Below are positions 44,016 to 52,384 of a stretch of 64,000 nt of DNA, piece after piece. The stretch covers positions 496,001 to 560,000 of the forward strand of contig NZ_PPEG02000002.1 in the NCBI RefSeq assembly GCF_002899945.2. The letters are read 5' to 3'. A program made the position numbers and the translations under genes. Under the pieces are notes generated by a model, which made no database searches, was not told the origin of the DNA, and worked only from the letters and a program-made list of their open reading frames with translations. Origin of the DNA: Chryseobacterium viscerum. Lineage in GTDB: Bacteria; Bacteroidota; Bacteroidia; Flavobacteriales; Weeksellaceae. The first letter of the stretch is position 1, and the number at the start of each line of letters is the position of its first letter.

Positions 44016-46514
44016 TTAAAGGGTTTCTTTTTTGTCTGCAGCGATCCTTTTGATCGCCAGTTCGACATTACCGCCCAGCTCCTGAGCGAGCTGCATCACT
44101 TCGAGTTTCTCGGTTTCTTCGGTGGTGTAGGCATAATATTCCTCTAAACTAACCTCTGTAGCGTAGACCGCAGAGTGGGTTCCGCCCAGGCCGATCCATA
44201 CTTCTTTATAAAACCTGGAAGGATCATTGTTCATATTGATCGAAAGTACCTGGGCTTTTTCCTTGTCAGTCAGTCCCAGCATTGCCTGGATATCATCAAA
44301 CTTGTTCATGTATTTCCTTTGATCGAGCAGGATCTTGCAGTCGGAATTATTAATGATGCTCTCCTTTACAATCGGCGAGCGAATAATGTCGTCAACCTCC
44401 TGTGTCACGACGATCGCTTCACCAAAGAACTTCCTGACGGTCTTAAAAAGATACTTCAGATATTCCGCCATACCTTCCTTCGCAATGGCCTTCCAGGCTT
44501 CCTCAATGAGGATCATCTTTCGTGTCCCTTTGAGCCTTCTCATCTTGTTAATGAAGACCTCCATAATGATGATCGTAACCACTGGAAAAAGAATTTTATG
44601 CTCCTTGATCGCGTCAATTTCAAAGACTATAAACCTCTTGTTTAACAGGTCCAGCTGCTTCTCGGAATTGAGCAGGTAATCATATTCCCCCCCTTTGTAA
44701 TAGGGTTCCAATACATTGAGAAAGTTGGCGATATCAAAATCTTTTTCCCGAACCTGCTTTTCTTCCAGGATCTTGCGGTAATCTCCTTTTACATATTCAT
44801 AGAACCCATTGAAAGAGGGATAGGTGTCATTCTGTTTGATCCTTTCGATATAACCGCTCACTGCGTTGGAAAGGGCAACTTCTTCAGCGCGGGTGGGCGG
44901 TTCGTCATCACGTTTCCATAAGGTCAGGATTAAAGTTTTGATACTTTCTCTTTTTTCAATATCGAATACGCCGTCATCGGTATAGAAAGGATTAAAGGCA
45001 ATCGGATTGTCTTCGGTATAGGTAAAATAAACCCCGTCTTCCCCTTTGGTTTTTCCTTTGATCAGCTCACAGAGTCCCTGATAGGAATTTCCCGTATCTA
45101 CGAGCAATACATGGGCTCCCTGCTCATAATACTGTCTGACCATGTGATTGGTGAAAAAGGATTTCCCGCTCCCTGATGGTCCCAGAATAAATTTATTCCG
45201 GTTGGTAATAATCCCTTTTTTCATCGGCAGATCGGAAATATCCAAATGGATAGGATTTCCGGTGAGCCTGTCTGCCATCTTGATCCCGAAGGGTGAGAGT
45301 GAATTTTGATAATTGGTCTCTTCTGTGAAAAAGCATAAAGCAGGTTCGATGAACGTGTAAAAACTCTCTTCACTTGGAAAATCACCCGCATTGCCGGGAA
45401 TCCCTGCCCAAAACAATGTCGCAACATCCGTCGTATTATGACGGGGCTTGCATTCCATCAGCGCCAATGCACTCCCGGTATCATTCTTCAGCTGCTTGAG
45501 CTCCACAGGATCATCCGACCATGCCATCACATTGAAGTGCGCTCTTATGGAAGACAGACCAAAAGAATGGGCTTCATTCAAATATTGCTCGATCCATTCT
45601 TTATTGATCTGGTTTGATCGGCTGTACCTTCCAAGAGAATGCATATTCCGGGCAGATTTTTCAAACTTTCTCAGGTTATCCTCACTGTTATCCAGGAATA
45701 AATACTGATTGTAGATATGATTGCAGTTTAAGAGCAATCCCACCGGAGCGGCAAACGATAAACGGCAGTCACTGCGGTCGGTGGATAATTTTTCATATCG
45801 GAGATCCGTAGATACCGTTCCGGGAAGATCATCGGTATCAGACAGGGTATGAAGGCACAGTCTGTTATTCCCGATACGCATCTCCTCAGCACCCAAAGCG
45901 ATATCCTGTAATGAGGTTCCTACCTGTCTTGACAGGGTGAAATACTGTTCCAATAAGCCCTGCTTATCTTTTGTTCCGATAATATCTTCTTCACTCAGCC
46001 TTTCCAGTTTTATGAGTCCTGAATCGTTGACAATCCTTTCAAACTGGCTGACCGATTCCATAAGCCGGGAGATGTTTTCTTTATCCCGAATTTCCTTTGG
46101 AACCAATATTCCTTTGCAGAGGGATGAAAAATTACTCTGCATCCGCATTCTTTCTTTCGAGGTCTTGGTGATAAACACATAACAGTAGTGGTTCAAAAAC
46201 GGTCGCTCATTGAAATGCTGCTGGTAGGATTTTGCTAAAAAGCTCAGTCCTTCCTTGGTAATATCCGGTGCGTAGTTTTCCTTGATGTACCAATCCTGTT
46301 TGTGAATCACCGTATAATCCGGAAGTGTTTTGACCGCTTTATGCCAGGCAGAATGAATGGCTTCATACTCGGGAGCTGCCACCGTGAAAAGTTCCGGGAG
46401 ATGAACCCTGAAACAGGCCGTAATATCAGCCTCTTTGGAAATGATGCAGTGATTTTCTACTGCCAACAGAGGAAACTTACTTTCCAACGTGCTGGTCTTA
46501 CTCATATTTCTCAT
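44016..46514 (-). CDS. traG: TraG family conjugation system ATPase (VirB4-like)
   Basis: An 832-residue cytoplasmic ATPase. Walker A is GPSGSGKSFF at about residue 446 (FILGPSGSGKSFFTNHMVR), and Walker B lies in TRKMILIEEAWKAIAKEGMAEY. N-terminal signatures include SLESKF-like start residues, KADYT-like segments and YCYVFITKTSKERMRMQSNF. It powers assembly of, and transport through, the type IV channel. The start ATG (46514) overlaps the traF stop as ATGA; a second ATG at 46505 is also possible. It is the largest gene of the tra operon. Confidence 0.95.
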   Translation of the reverse strand: MRNMSKTSTLESKFPLLAVENHCIISKEADITACFRVHLPELFTVAAPEYEAIHSAWHKAVKTLPDYTVIHKQDWYIKENYAPDITKEGLSFLAKSYQQHFNERPFLNHYCYVFITKTSKERMRMQSNFSSLCKGILVPKEIRDKENISRLMESVSQFERIVNDSGLIKLERLSEEDIIGTKDKQGLLEQYFTLSRQVGTSLQDIALGAEEMRIGNNRLCLHTLSDTDDLPGTVSTDLRYEKLSTDRSDCRLSFAAPVGLLLNCNHIYNQYLFLDNSEDNLRKFEKSARNMHSLGRYSRSNQINKEWIEQYLNEAHSFGLSSIRAHFNVMAWSDDPVELKQLKNDTGSALALMECKPRHNTTDVATLFWAGIPGNAGDFPSEESFYTFIEPALCFFTEETNYQNSLSPFGIKMADRLTGNPIHLDISDLPMKKGIITNRNKFILGPSGSGKSFFTNHMVRQYYEQGAHVLLVDTGNSYQGLCELIKGKTKGEDGVYFTYTEDNPIAFNPFYTDDGVFDIEKRESIKTLILTLWKRDDEPPTRAEEVALSNAVSGYIERIKQNDTYPSFNGFYEYVKGDYRKILEEKQVREKDFDIANFLNVLEPYYKGGEYDYLLNSEKQLDLLNKRFIVFEIDAIKEHKILFPVVTIIIMEVFINKMRRLKGTRKMILIEEAWKAIAKEGMAEYLKYLFKTVRKFFGEAIVVTQEVDDIIRSPIVKESIINNSDCKILLDQRKYMNKFDDIQAMLGLTDKEKAQVLSINMNNDPSRFYKEVWIGLGGTHSAVYATEVSLEEYYAYTTEETEKLEVMQLAQELGGNVELAIKRIAADKKETL

Positions 46515-46843
46515 AGGGCAGGGTTTTTAAAGGTTGATTTCAGATAGCGATGAACCCTTTTACGGCAGATGATGTACCTGGGATGGCTTTTTACGGCACC
46601 GCCTTTCATGAGCCCATGTTCACCGTATTTTTTGTTCAGCTTGAAAGTCTGCCACACGATCAGTGTAGCTCCACTACCTCCAATGAACAGGCAGATGTAG
46701 GAATGAACGCCGGCCATATAAAGAATCATCACCAGAATGAGGATTCCCAGCAGCCCGCCTGCGAATATGAAGAGGTACTGTGCCTTAAGACCCTTAAATT
46801 CTACACTGCGCCCAATGCCTTTATTGATATTATAGCTATTCAT
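46511..46843 (-). CDS. traF: conjugative transposon protein TraF (DUF4133)
   Basis: A protein of about 110 residues from MNSYNINKGIGRSVEFKGL; the longer frame to 46918 overlaps traE and is not protein-like. Two membrane segments (YLFIFAGGLLGILILVMILYM and HSYICLFIGGSGATLIVW) precede a basic tail. The start motif NINKGIGRSVEFKGLKAQY is characteristic of DUF4133/TraF, a VirB3-like inner membrane protein. The stop overlaps the traG start (ATGA). Confidence 0.9.
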   Translation of the reverse strand: MNSYNINKGIGRSVEFKGLKAQYLFIFAGGLLGILILVMILYMAGVHSYICLFIGGSGATLIVWQTFKLNKKYGEHGLMKGGAVKSHPRYIICRKRVHRYLKSTFKNPAL

Positions 46844-46854
46844 AAGGCAAGGGG

Positions 46855-47160
46855 TTATAGGAAGAATGAACGAAGGATGGTCGCTGCTACGATCAAAAAG
46901 ATACAGGCACCAAACCAACTGGCTGCCGTCTTGCTGGTATCGGGATCACCGCTGCTGAATTTGTTATACACCTTGACCCCGCCGATCAGTCCTACGACAG
47001 CTCCAATCGCATAGATCAGCTTCGTCGCAGGATCAAAATAAGAGGTCACCATCTGAGTCGCTTCATTGATCCCGGCGTTACCATTTCCCTGAGCAAACAC
47101 CCCCGAAACTGACAGCAATACCATCCCCATCAGCAGGAGCTTTTTTCTTTGTTTTTCCAT
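46855..47160 (-). CDS. traE: conjugative transposon protein TraE (DUF4134)
   Basis: A 101-residue protein with a cleavable signal (about 1-23, ending SGVFAQ), then NGNAGINEATQMVTSYFDPAT and two membrane helices (LIYAIGAVVGLIGGVKVYNKF and ASWFGACIFLIVAATILRSFF). This is the DUF4134/TraE family, a VirB2-like pilin candidate. It is the first gene of the channel operon traE-traQ. A strongly conserved promoter with a phased repeat array lies directly upstream. Confidence 0.92.
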   Translation of the reverse strand: MEKQRKKLLLMGMVLLSVSGVFAQGNGNAGINEATQMVTSYFDPATKLIYAIGAVVGLIGGVKVYNKFSSGDPDTSKTAASWFGACIFLIVAATILRSFFL

Positions 47161-47190
47161 AATTAAAACACATTAATTGATTAGTGATTT

Positions 47191-47205
47191 CCTGCTTTAT
47201 GCAGG
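47191..47205 (-). promoter_or_regulatory. small hairpin in the traE leader
   Basis: CCTGC (47191-47195) pairs with GCAGG (47201-47205) around TTTAT. It lies between the -7-like element at 47214-47221 and the traE ATG at 47160, near the predicted 5' end of the message. Confidence 0.35.
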
Positions 47206-47213
47206 CTTGGAAA

Positions 47214-47289
47214 CAAATGTATCGGGGCAATAGAGCCGGATTTACGGATTGGCGCTCAGTGGAATTGTTTGGCGCTCAGTGGCGTTGGG
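47214..47289 (-). promoter_or_regulatory. traE promoter with phased 10-bp repeat array (array A)
   Basis: Reading the plus strand, four 10-bp units follow each other without gaps: TGGCGCTCAG (47250), TGGAATTGTT (47260), TGGCGCTCAG (47270) and TGGCGTTGGG (47280). On the minus strand the array is followed, after 28 bases, by TACATTTG (complement of 47214-47221), a perfect Bacteroidetes -7 element TAnnTTTG. No TTTG is seen at the -33 position. A terminator at 47313-47342 isolates this promoter from the upstream gene. The layout indicates an activator-dependent promoter for traE-traQ. Confidence 0.72.
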
Positions 47290-47312
47290 ATTCTGTTTTT
47301 TGGACATAAAAA

Positions 47313-47342
47313 AAGCGTCAGATCTATACAGATTTGACGCTT
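47313..47342 (-). terminator. intrinsic terminator upstream of the traE promoter
   Basis: A 13-bp stem with one G-T wobble (47313-47325 with 47330-47342) and loop ATAC. On the minus strand it is followed by a run of T residues. It ends transcription coming from the gene at 47572-47997 before the traE promoter. Confidence 0.8.
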
Positions 47343-47531
47343 GGATAGTGAGGAATTTGAAGTTAAAATATTGGGGTTTTTTAGAAAAATCAGTCCCCTA
47401 TATTCTCCTTCCTTTGCTTTTTTTGAGCTTTAGGAGGCACCGGTTTTATCTCCGTTTTTTTCTTTTTCTACCGCTTATAGAAACCCTCTTACAATGAAAA
47501 ACATTCATTAAATCAAGAGTGAAAATTAGGG

Positions 47532-47560
47532 AAACCGGGAATTCATTCTCGGTTTTTTTA
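47532..47560 (+). terminator. hairpin with T run after the 47572 gene
   Basis: AAACCGGGAAT (47532-47542) pairs with ATTCTCGGTTT (47545-47555), one wobble, followed by T residues on the plus strand. The T run favours plus-strand termination, but the site lies directly behind the minus-strand gene ending at 47572. Confidence 0.55.
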
Positions 47561-47571
47561 GCTGAGTTCTC

Positions 47572-47997
47572 CTAAAGTAATTTTTCATCTTCAGAATACA
47601 GTTCCCGCTCTTTTTCCGTTAACTCATCCCATCGAAGTCCGTAAGGCGCTCCACCATTTGTATACCCGACAATGAATGCAAAATGTTCATCCTGGTCCCA
47701 TATAAGTCCCTTACTTTTTGCCAATGCTGATTCTTTGTTTTGCTTTTTCTGTGCAATATTTACTTCCACTGAACGTTTGACGGCAGCTTCATATTCCTCT
47801 GGAATGACGATTCCTAACATCCGTAACTCTGTGATCGAACACAGAAGATCAGTATGGTAACGTCTCGCATAAGCCCGCACCAGGTGCTTGCCGGTATAAG
47901 TAGGAAGCCACTGCTTTGCCGATTGTAATCTTCTTTCGCGCGGCACTGTACGTTTGGGCTGTTTATTATTGCCTTTTTTCTTTCTTTTCTTAGCCAT
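47572..47997 (-). CDS. conserved hypothetical ICE protein with basic N-terminus
   Basis: A 141-residue soluble protein. The first 27 residues are extremely basic (MAKKRKKKGNNKQPKRTVPR), suggesting nucleic acid or ribosome contact. The body includes WLPTYTGKHLVRAYARRYHTD, LLCSITELRMLGIVIPEEYE and the C-terminal FIVGYTNGGAPYGLRWDELT. I have seen the TYTGKHLVRAYARRY type in mobile-element hypothetical proteins but know no function. It is the last of four accessory genes between traD and traE and ends at its own terminators. Confidence 0.65.
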   Translation of the reverse strand: MAKKRKKKGNNKQPKRTVPRERRLQSAKQWLPTYTGKHLVRAYARRYHTDLLCSITELRMLGIVIPEEYEAAVKRSVEVNIAQKKQNKESALAKSKGLIWDQDEHFAFIVGYTNGGAPYGLRWDELTEKERELYSEDEKLL

Positions 47998-48142
47998 ATC
48001 AGATATTGTATTGACCTATAGATATAGGATCATTTTAGTTAAAATTTCATGTACTCCGGCTTATACAAAGATCCAAATTTTATCATTACTCTGCTCAGAA
48101 CATGAATACCGGATAATGAAGTACAAGGATCAGCCATAAAAA

Positions 48143-48168
48143 ACGCCAAACTTTTTTGTGTTTGACGC
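48143..48168 (-). terminator. intrinsic terminator after the 48191 gene
   Basis: On the minus strand CGTCAAAC pairs with GTTTGGCG (one G-U wobble) and is followed by six T residues. It lies about 25 bases behind the stop of the 48191-48505 gene. Confidence 0.75.
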
Positions 48169-48190
48169 TCCATTATTTTAGGCTTTCTTT

Positions 48191-48505
48191 TTACATTTTT
48201 CGTCTTCTGCTTTTTTGCGGTTTGATACTTTCCGGCTTTATTGCGGGCTTTTCCTGACGGGCTTTCACCACCCAGTCAATATAGGTTTTTGCATCTTCTG
48301 TGTTGTGCGGAAATGATTTTCTCCGACCGGACAGCTTACTGTCATCAAGGCCGATAATAAATCCGTAATTGGGAAACTGGTCTGTCCGGTAAACAATAAT
48401 GAGATTATCAGCGTCTTTTCCAACAACGTTGTCTTTATGGCTGGCGATTGTATATCCGTTATATTCCTCGAATATATAATCCGGGTGATCATTTGAATTA
48501 ATCAT
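48191..48505 (-). CDS. hypothetical ICE accessory protein
   Basis: A 104-residue soluble protein (MINSNDHPDYIFEEYNGYTIA start) with a beta-rich first half (NLIIVYRTDQFPNYGFIIGLD), a helical segment (NTEDAKTYIDWVVKARQ) and a strongly basic C-terminal tail ending KSRRRKM. The neighbours at 48613 and 49321 end in similar basic tails (KGRKL). I recognise no family. It lies in the minus-strand accessory block between traD and traE and is closed by a terminator. Confidence 0.6.
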   Translation of the reverse strand: MINSNDHPDYIFEEYNGYTIASHKDNVVGKDADNLIIVYRTDQFPNYGFIIGLDDSKLSGRRKSFPHNTEDAKTYIDWVVKARQEKPAIKPESIKPQKSRRRKM

Positions 48506-48612
48506 GCTGTATCTGTTAAATAATTATCTGTTTGGATTTTCTTTATCTTTTTACGTTTTCAAAAGAGAAGGTTCCGGGTTCTTCAAAGGTGAAATGAACC
48601 TTGTTTTACAAC

Positions 48613-49251
48613 TCAAAGCTTGCGACCTTTTCGTAGCTGCTTATTTTCTGTTTCCTTTTGTTGTATTGCAGTTTCACCGGAAACCGGTCCTGCATATTGA
48701 TTTTTTTTCAATCCTGCTTCTTCTAACAGCTTTTGAGGAATATTGGTATTCATAATGATTTTCCCTCCCGTTAATTCCGAAATTATATCTTCTTTAAGAG
48801 ATTTTTTAATCATATCAGGTCCTTTCGGATGCTGTAGCAATATTCCTATAGGCTGTGTAAACTCCCACACTTCAAATGACTTACCAGCAATGCCTACAAC
48901 AATACCTCTTTCGATTGCCTTTTCAAGTTTCTTTTGGAACTTTTGAATTTCCTTGTCCTGCAGGTATTTCACAAGCAGCTTATCGACGTATCTTCCAAGA
49001 TCCATTTTCAATTCGTGCGGCTCACTACCTAAGCCGGATTTCTCCGATGGCAGTGAATGACAATACTTCTCAGCAGCAATAATAAGTTTATCCCCCTTTT
49101 CATCTGCAGCCTTACAGACAGTGGGACCACCACGTCCCCGATTGGAAGCAGTACCCGCTTTTACGCCCTCTATATACACATTGGCTGAGAATGCCTTGGT
49201 CTCTTCACTTAGCTGCTCGCTGAAGTGAATGTTTTTAAGTTCTATTTTCAT
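48613..49251 (-). CDS. conserved hypothetical ICE accessory protein
   Basis: A 212-residue soluble protein (MKIELKNIHFSEQLSEETKAF start). Near the N-terminus is ANVYIEGVKAGTASNRGRGG, followed by helices (DLGRYVDKLLVKYLQDKEIQK, KFQKKLEKAIERGIVVGI) and a tail ending KQLRKGRKL. It is predicted cytoplasmic. Proteins with this N-terminal NVYIEGVKAGxxxNxGxGG type occur on mobile elements and phages, function unknown. The basic tail is shared with its two neighbours. Confidence 0.65.
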   Translation of the reverse strand: MKIELKNIHFSEQLSEETKAFSANVYIEGVKAGTASNRGRGGPTVCKAADEKGDKLIIAAEKYCHSLPSEKSGLGSEPHELKMDLGRYVDKLLVKYLQDKEIQKFQKKLEKAIERGIVVGIAGKSFEVWEFTQPIGILLQHPKGPDMIKKSLKEDIISELTGGKIIMNTNIPQKLLEEAGLKKNQYAGPVSGETAIQQKETENKQLRKGRKL

Positions 49252-49320
49252 AGGTAGATTTTAATTACAATTAAATAAGACTCTTTTTACACAAACTTAT
49301 CTGCTCTTTATCTTGTCAGT

Positions 49321-49806
49321 TTACAGTTTTCTTCCTTTAGATTTTTTTGGGGTTACAGTTACCGGGTTATTCCATTTCTTCCTGTTATCCTGACGGAGTT
49401 TTTCCCACTTTTCTTCAATCAGCTTAACTGCATCTTGTCTCGATGGAATGTCATCCGGCGACTTAATATGTAACTCCAAAGAAGTTCTTAACGCTCCATC
49501 GTAGCATTCATACATGGAAATACTCATTGCATCAACCCGCAAACTTTTTTGGGCATCTTCTCCTACCTTAAATGTAGCTTGGGTGTAGGGATTATCAGGA
49601 GATGTGGCGGCTACTGCCGAACTTGCAAAAATTGGAAATATGGGCTCTGTATTGTTGAAATTTGCGTTATGCAGATAAGAGGCAATACCTGTCTTAAAAT
49701 CACTTCCGGTTCCTCCATATTTGATGTTAAAGTACTCATATCCCTTTTCTTTCATTTTTTCGGCGAGTTCCTCAGCCGCTGTTAATAATTCTTTCATGGT
49801 AAACAT
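49321..49806 (-). CDS. hypothetical ICE accessory protein
   Basis: A 161-residue soluble protein (MFTMKELLTAAEELAEKMKEK; a second ATG three codons later is also possible). It contains GYEYFNIKYGGTGSDFKTGIA, SYLHNANFNNTEPIFPIF and a helical C-terminal part (RQDAVKLIEEKWEKLRQDNRK), ending KKSKGRKL. No family recognised. It is the first gene after traD on the minus strand and probably lies downstream of the promoter found inside traD. Confidence 0.6.
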   Translation of the reverse strand: MFTMKELLTAAEELAEKMKEKGYEYFNIKYGGTGSDFKTGIASYLHNANFNNTEPIFPIFASSAVAATSPDNPYTQATFKVGEDAQKSLRVDAMSISMYECYDGALRTSLELHIKSPDDIPSRQDAVKLIEEKWEKLRQDNRKKWNNPVTVTPKKSKGRKL

Positions 49807-49840
49807 TTTTGAACACGTTTAAAAAAAGGAAGATATCCTT

Positions 49841-50467
49841 TCAGACAAACTCCCTGATATCAAAATCATCGAGTGTATGATCCCGCATAATGGAAGAGCC
49901 GGAATCAGTCCCTGAAGAGGAAAGGCTTCGATCCAATAGCTCGGCTATTTTTCTTGAACCTCCTTCCATGGAGTTTTCCAATAGGCTGAAGAGTTCGGTT
50001 CCCTGTATTCTGTGAACGATGGTTACCGCTTGTTTTTGTAAAGAAGGCTCAGGCATTTTTTGCGCAAGCACCATCCCCACGGTACCAAGTTCTTCAAAGG
50101 TGACCCCTGTAGCAAAACCGTCTCCATCATCGGAAACTCCATAGCTGTTCCATTCTTCTTCCTCCTGCTGTAGATCAGGTGTTTCTCCAAAAACTTCATC
50201 CGGCTCTTCCTGCGGAATTTGGCTGTCGAGATCTTTCTTTTCGATCTCATGGTCAAAATTATCGGATTCCTCTTCCTGTTTTTTATCTTGGCGCTCAGTG
50301 GCACCATTTGGCGTCGAAAGGCGCTTTACCTGTTTGGGAATACCCATGACATCAGGCAACCTGATCTTAGGTTTTTCTTTGTTTGTCACCGGTTTTTTAA
50401 TGACGATCTTATCCTGTACCAGTAGAACGATGACTAGCAGCAGACATGTTAGAATGAGTGTTTCCAT
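49841..50467 (-). CDS. traD: conjugal transfer protein TraD
   Basis: A 208-residue protein with an N-terminal membrane helix (METLILTCLLLVIVLLVQDKI), a basic/proline linker, a very acidic middle (KQEEESDNFDHEIEKKDLD, QQEEEEWNSYG) and a C-terminal conserved part (TGVTFEELGTVGMVLAQKMP, LFSLLENSMEGGSRKIAELLD). This is the TraD protein of Bacteroidetes conjugative transposons, unrelated to the F-plasmid coupling protein TraD. It starts 3 bases before the preceding DUF3408 stop region. A phased-repeat promoter (array B) lies inside the gene. Confidence 0.85.
   Translation of the reverse strand: METLILTCLLLVIVLLVQDKIVIKKPVTNKEKPKIRLPDVMGIPKQVKRLSTPNGATERQDKKQEEESDNFDHEIEKKDLDSQIPQEEPDEVFGETPDLQQEEEEWNSYGVSDDGDGFATGVTFEELGTVGMVLAQKMPEPSLQKQAVTIVHRIQGTELFSLLENSMEGGSRKIAELLDRSLSSSGTDSGSSIMRDHTLDDFDIREFV
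50254..50328 (-). promoter_or_regulatory. intragenic promoter with phased 10-bp repeat array (array B)
   Basis: Inside traD, four adjacent 10-bp units on the plus strand read TGGCGCTCAG (50289), TGGCACCATT (50299), TGGCGTCGAA (50309) and AGGCGCTTTA (50319). On the minus strand TAATTTTG (complement of 50254-50261), a perfect TAnnTTTG, begins 27 bases after the array. There is no -33 TTTG. It would drive transcription of the accessory genes after traD. The same unit order and spacing occur at array A. Confidence 0.65.
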
Positions 50468-50469
50468 CG

Positions 50470-50742
50470 TTATAAAATAGGTTTATATTTATCCGCAAAG
50501 CTTTTGGTAATATCTTCTCCAAAATCCTGAAAATGATAAGCCAATACATTATTCAGATACGCATAAATGGTGATCTTATCTTCACCTATAACCTGAACAA
50601 TACGGGAGAGCCTTTCATGAAATTCAGGACTGATATACACCGATTTTCCATGACGGGCACTCGTGGACGGATTGACGAAGAAGATCTCTTCATACCGGGT
50701 ATTACGCAATTCTCCTTTCTTTTTTTGTGATGTCTTTTTCAT
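50470..50742 (-). CDS. DUF3408 domain conjugal transfer protein (TraB/TraC type)
   Basis: A 90-residue protein with a basic N-terminus (MKKTSQKKKGELRNTRYEEIF) and the DUF3408 core: SARHGKSVYISPEFHERLSRI, VQVIGEDKITIYAYLNNVLAY and HFQDF. This core resembles ribbon-helix-helix-like DNA-binding proteins and occurs in TraB/TraC proteins of Bacteroidetes elements. The downstream traD starts 3 bases before its stop. It is a close paralogue of the neighbour at 50754. Confidence 0.85.
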   Translation of the reverse strand: MKKTSQKKKGELRNTRYEEIFFVNPSTSARHGKSVYISPEFHERLSRIVQVIGEDKITIYAYLNNVLAYHFQDFGEDITKSFADKYKPIL

Positions 50743-50753
50743 AATTAAAATAT

Positions 50754-51152
50754 TTAAAAAATGGGTTTGTATTTTTTATTGAAATCATCTGTAATGGCTT
50801 TCTCAAACTCTTCAAAATGATATTCGATGATATTATCCAAATAGGCATATAGTGGAATTTTGTCTTCACCAATAACCTGTATAATGCGGGATAAACGCTC
50901 GTGATGTTCGCTGCGGATGTATATACTTTTTTCACCCCTGCGTGTCATTGTGTGGCTGCCCAGGAAACGCTCACCGTAACTCGTATCGACTAGTTTTTTC
51001 GGTTTCGATTTCTCCTTAATTACCGGCTTCTCTTCGGCAGGTTCTCCCGGAGTTTCTGTTGGGTTGAGACCCCTGGTGTTTTCTGCAATGATAGCCATTA
51101 CGTGTTCTTCATCAACCTTTGGATTATCATTCCTTTTATTTTCATTTTCCAT
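50754..51152 (-). CDS. DUF3408 domain conjugal transfer protein (TraB/TraC type)
   Basis: A 132-residue protein with a hydrophilic Pro/Glu/Lys-rich N-terminal third and a C-terminal DUF3408 domain: RRGEKSIYIRSEHHERLSRII, QVIGEDKIPLYAYLDNIIEYH and FEEFEKAI. The core is nearly identical to that of the 50470 gene, so the pair arose by duplication. The genes are 11 bases apart. It follows the ParA-like traA gene by 5 bases, in the usual traA-B-C-D arrangement. Confidence 0.87.
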   Translation of the reverse strand: MENENKRNDNPKVDEEHVMAIIAENTRGLNPTETPGEPAEEKPVIKEKSKPKKLVDTSYGERFLGSHTMTRRGEKSIYIRSEHHERLSRIIQVIGEDKIPLYAYLDNIIEYHFEEFEKAITDDFNKKYKPIF

Positions 51153-51157
51153 ACGAG

Positions 51158-51934
51158 TTACAATTTGATCGTTCTTAAAAATTCGTCGATAAACACGTCC
51201 AGATGACAGCTTTTCATCAACCTTTCATCAGGAGGCAGTAAAGTAGAACGGAAGATGGTCTTTGCTGCCGCCTCACTTTCCTTACGAAAGCGTTTACTGT
51301 CCATAATTTGGACGGTCATTAGATGTAGGCGAAGATCTGTAATGACTTTTTCGTAAGATTCATATAAAGGCGATTTTTCCCTCCGGTCCACCTGGTTCCA
51401 GAACAACTGAATCGTTTCAATGGACGTGTTTCCTTGTTTCATCAATACATTGGCCATTACATCGGTAAACCTCAATGTACTTTCCATGACCAAACGATCT
51501 GCAGTGATGGGTGAAAAAATATGCTGAATTCCCGCCAACGTGCTGAGTAAGCCCGGCGTATTAACCGTTCCCGGCAGATCAAAAAAAATAATATCAACAG
51601 GAATAGCTGAAGATTGTAAAAAGCGGTCAGCTTCTGCCAACGCTTCATCCGCCCTGCATTGAAGTATAGGGTATGCTTTTTTGTTGATCGTAGAGAACTG
51701 GCGGTATGCCAATTTTTTAAATGTTTCATTTTGCATGATTGACTGCAGGTCCCTTTCCCGCATCTGTATAAGACTGTGCTGCGGGTAATCACAGTCAAAC
51801 ACAGCGACATTGTAACCCATGCGATAATGTAAGACACTGGCAATAATTGCCGTAAAAGTGCTTTTGCCTACGCCTCCTTTTTGGCTCGCAAAAGCAATAA
51901 ATAAGGTTTTGTTTTTGTTGTCCATTGTATTCAA
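51158..51934 (-). CDS. traA: ParA family ATPase, conjugal transfer protein TraA
   Basis: A 258-residue MinD/ParA-type ATPase with the deviant Walker A motif KGGVGKST at residues 19-26 and a Walker B-like IIFFDLPGTVN segment. It starts MNTMDNKN; the ATG at 51925 is an alternative. In Bacteroidetes elements this protein is called TraA and heads the tra genes; it may position the element or the transfer apparatus. It is followed by the DUF3408 pair. A 450-base leader with a long TCAA repeat separates it from the array C promoter. Confidence 0.9.
   Translation of the reverse strand: MNTMDNKNKTLFIAFASQKGGVGKSTFTAIIASVLHYRMGYNVAVFDCDYPQHSLIQMRERDLQSIMQNETFKKLAYRQFSTINKKAYPILQCRADEALAEADRFLQSSAIPVDIIFFDLPGTVNTPGLLSTLAGIQHIFSPITADRLVMESTLRFTDVMANVLMKQGNTSIETIQLFWNQVDRREKSPLYESYEKVITDLRLHLMTVQIMDSKRFRKESEAAAKTIFRSTLLPPDERLMKSCHLDVFIDEFLRTIKL

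Positions 51935-52384
<450 letters not shown>

Noticed and set aside
47250..47289. Array A as iterons of a replication origin
   Set aside because: The same array occurs at four loci, each with a -7-like element at constant distance, which fits promoters better than one origin.
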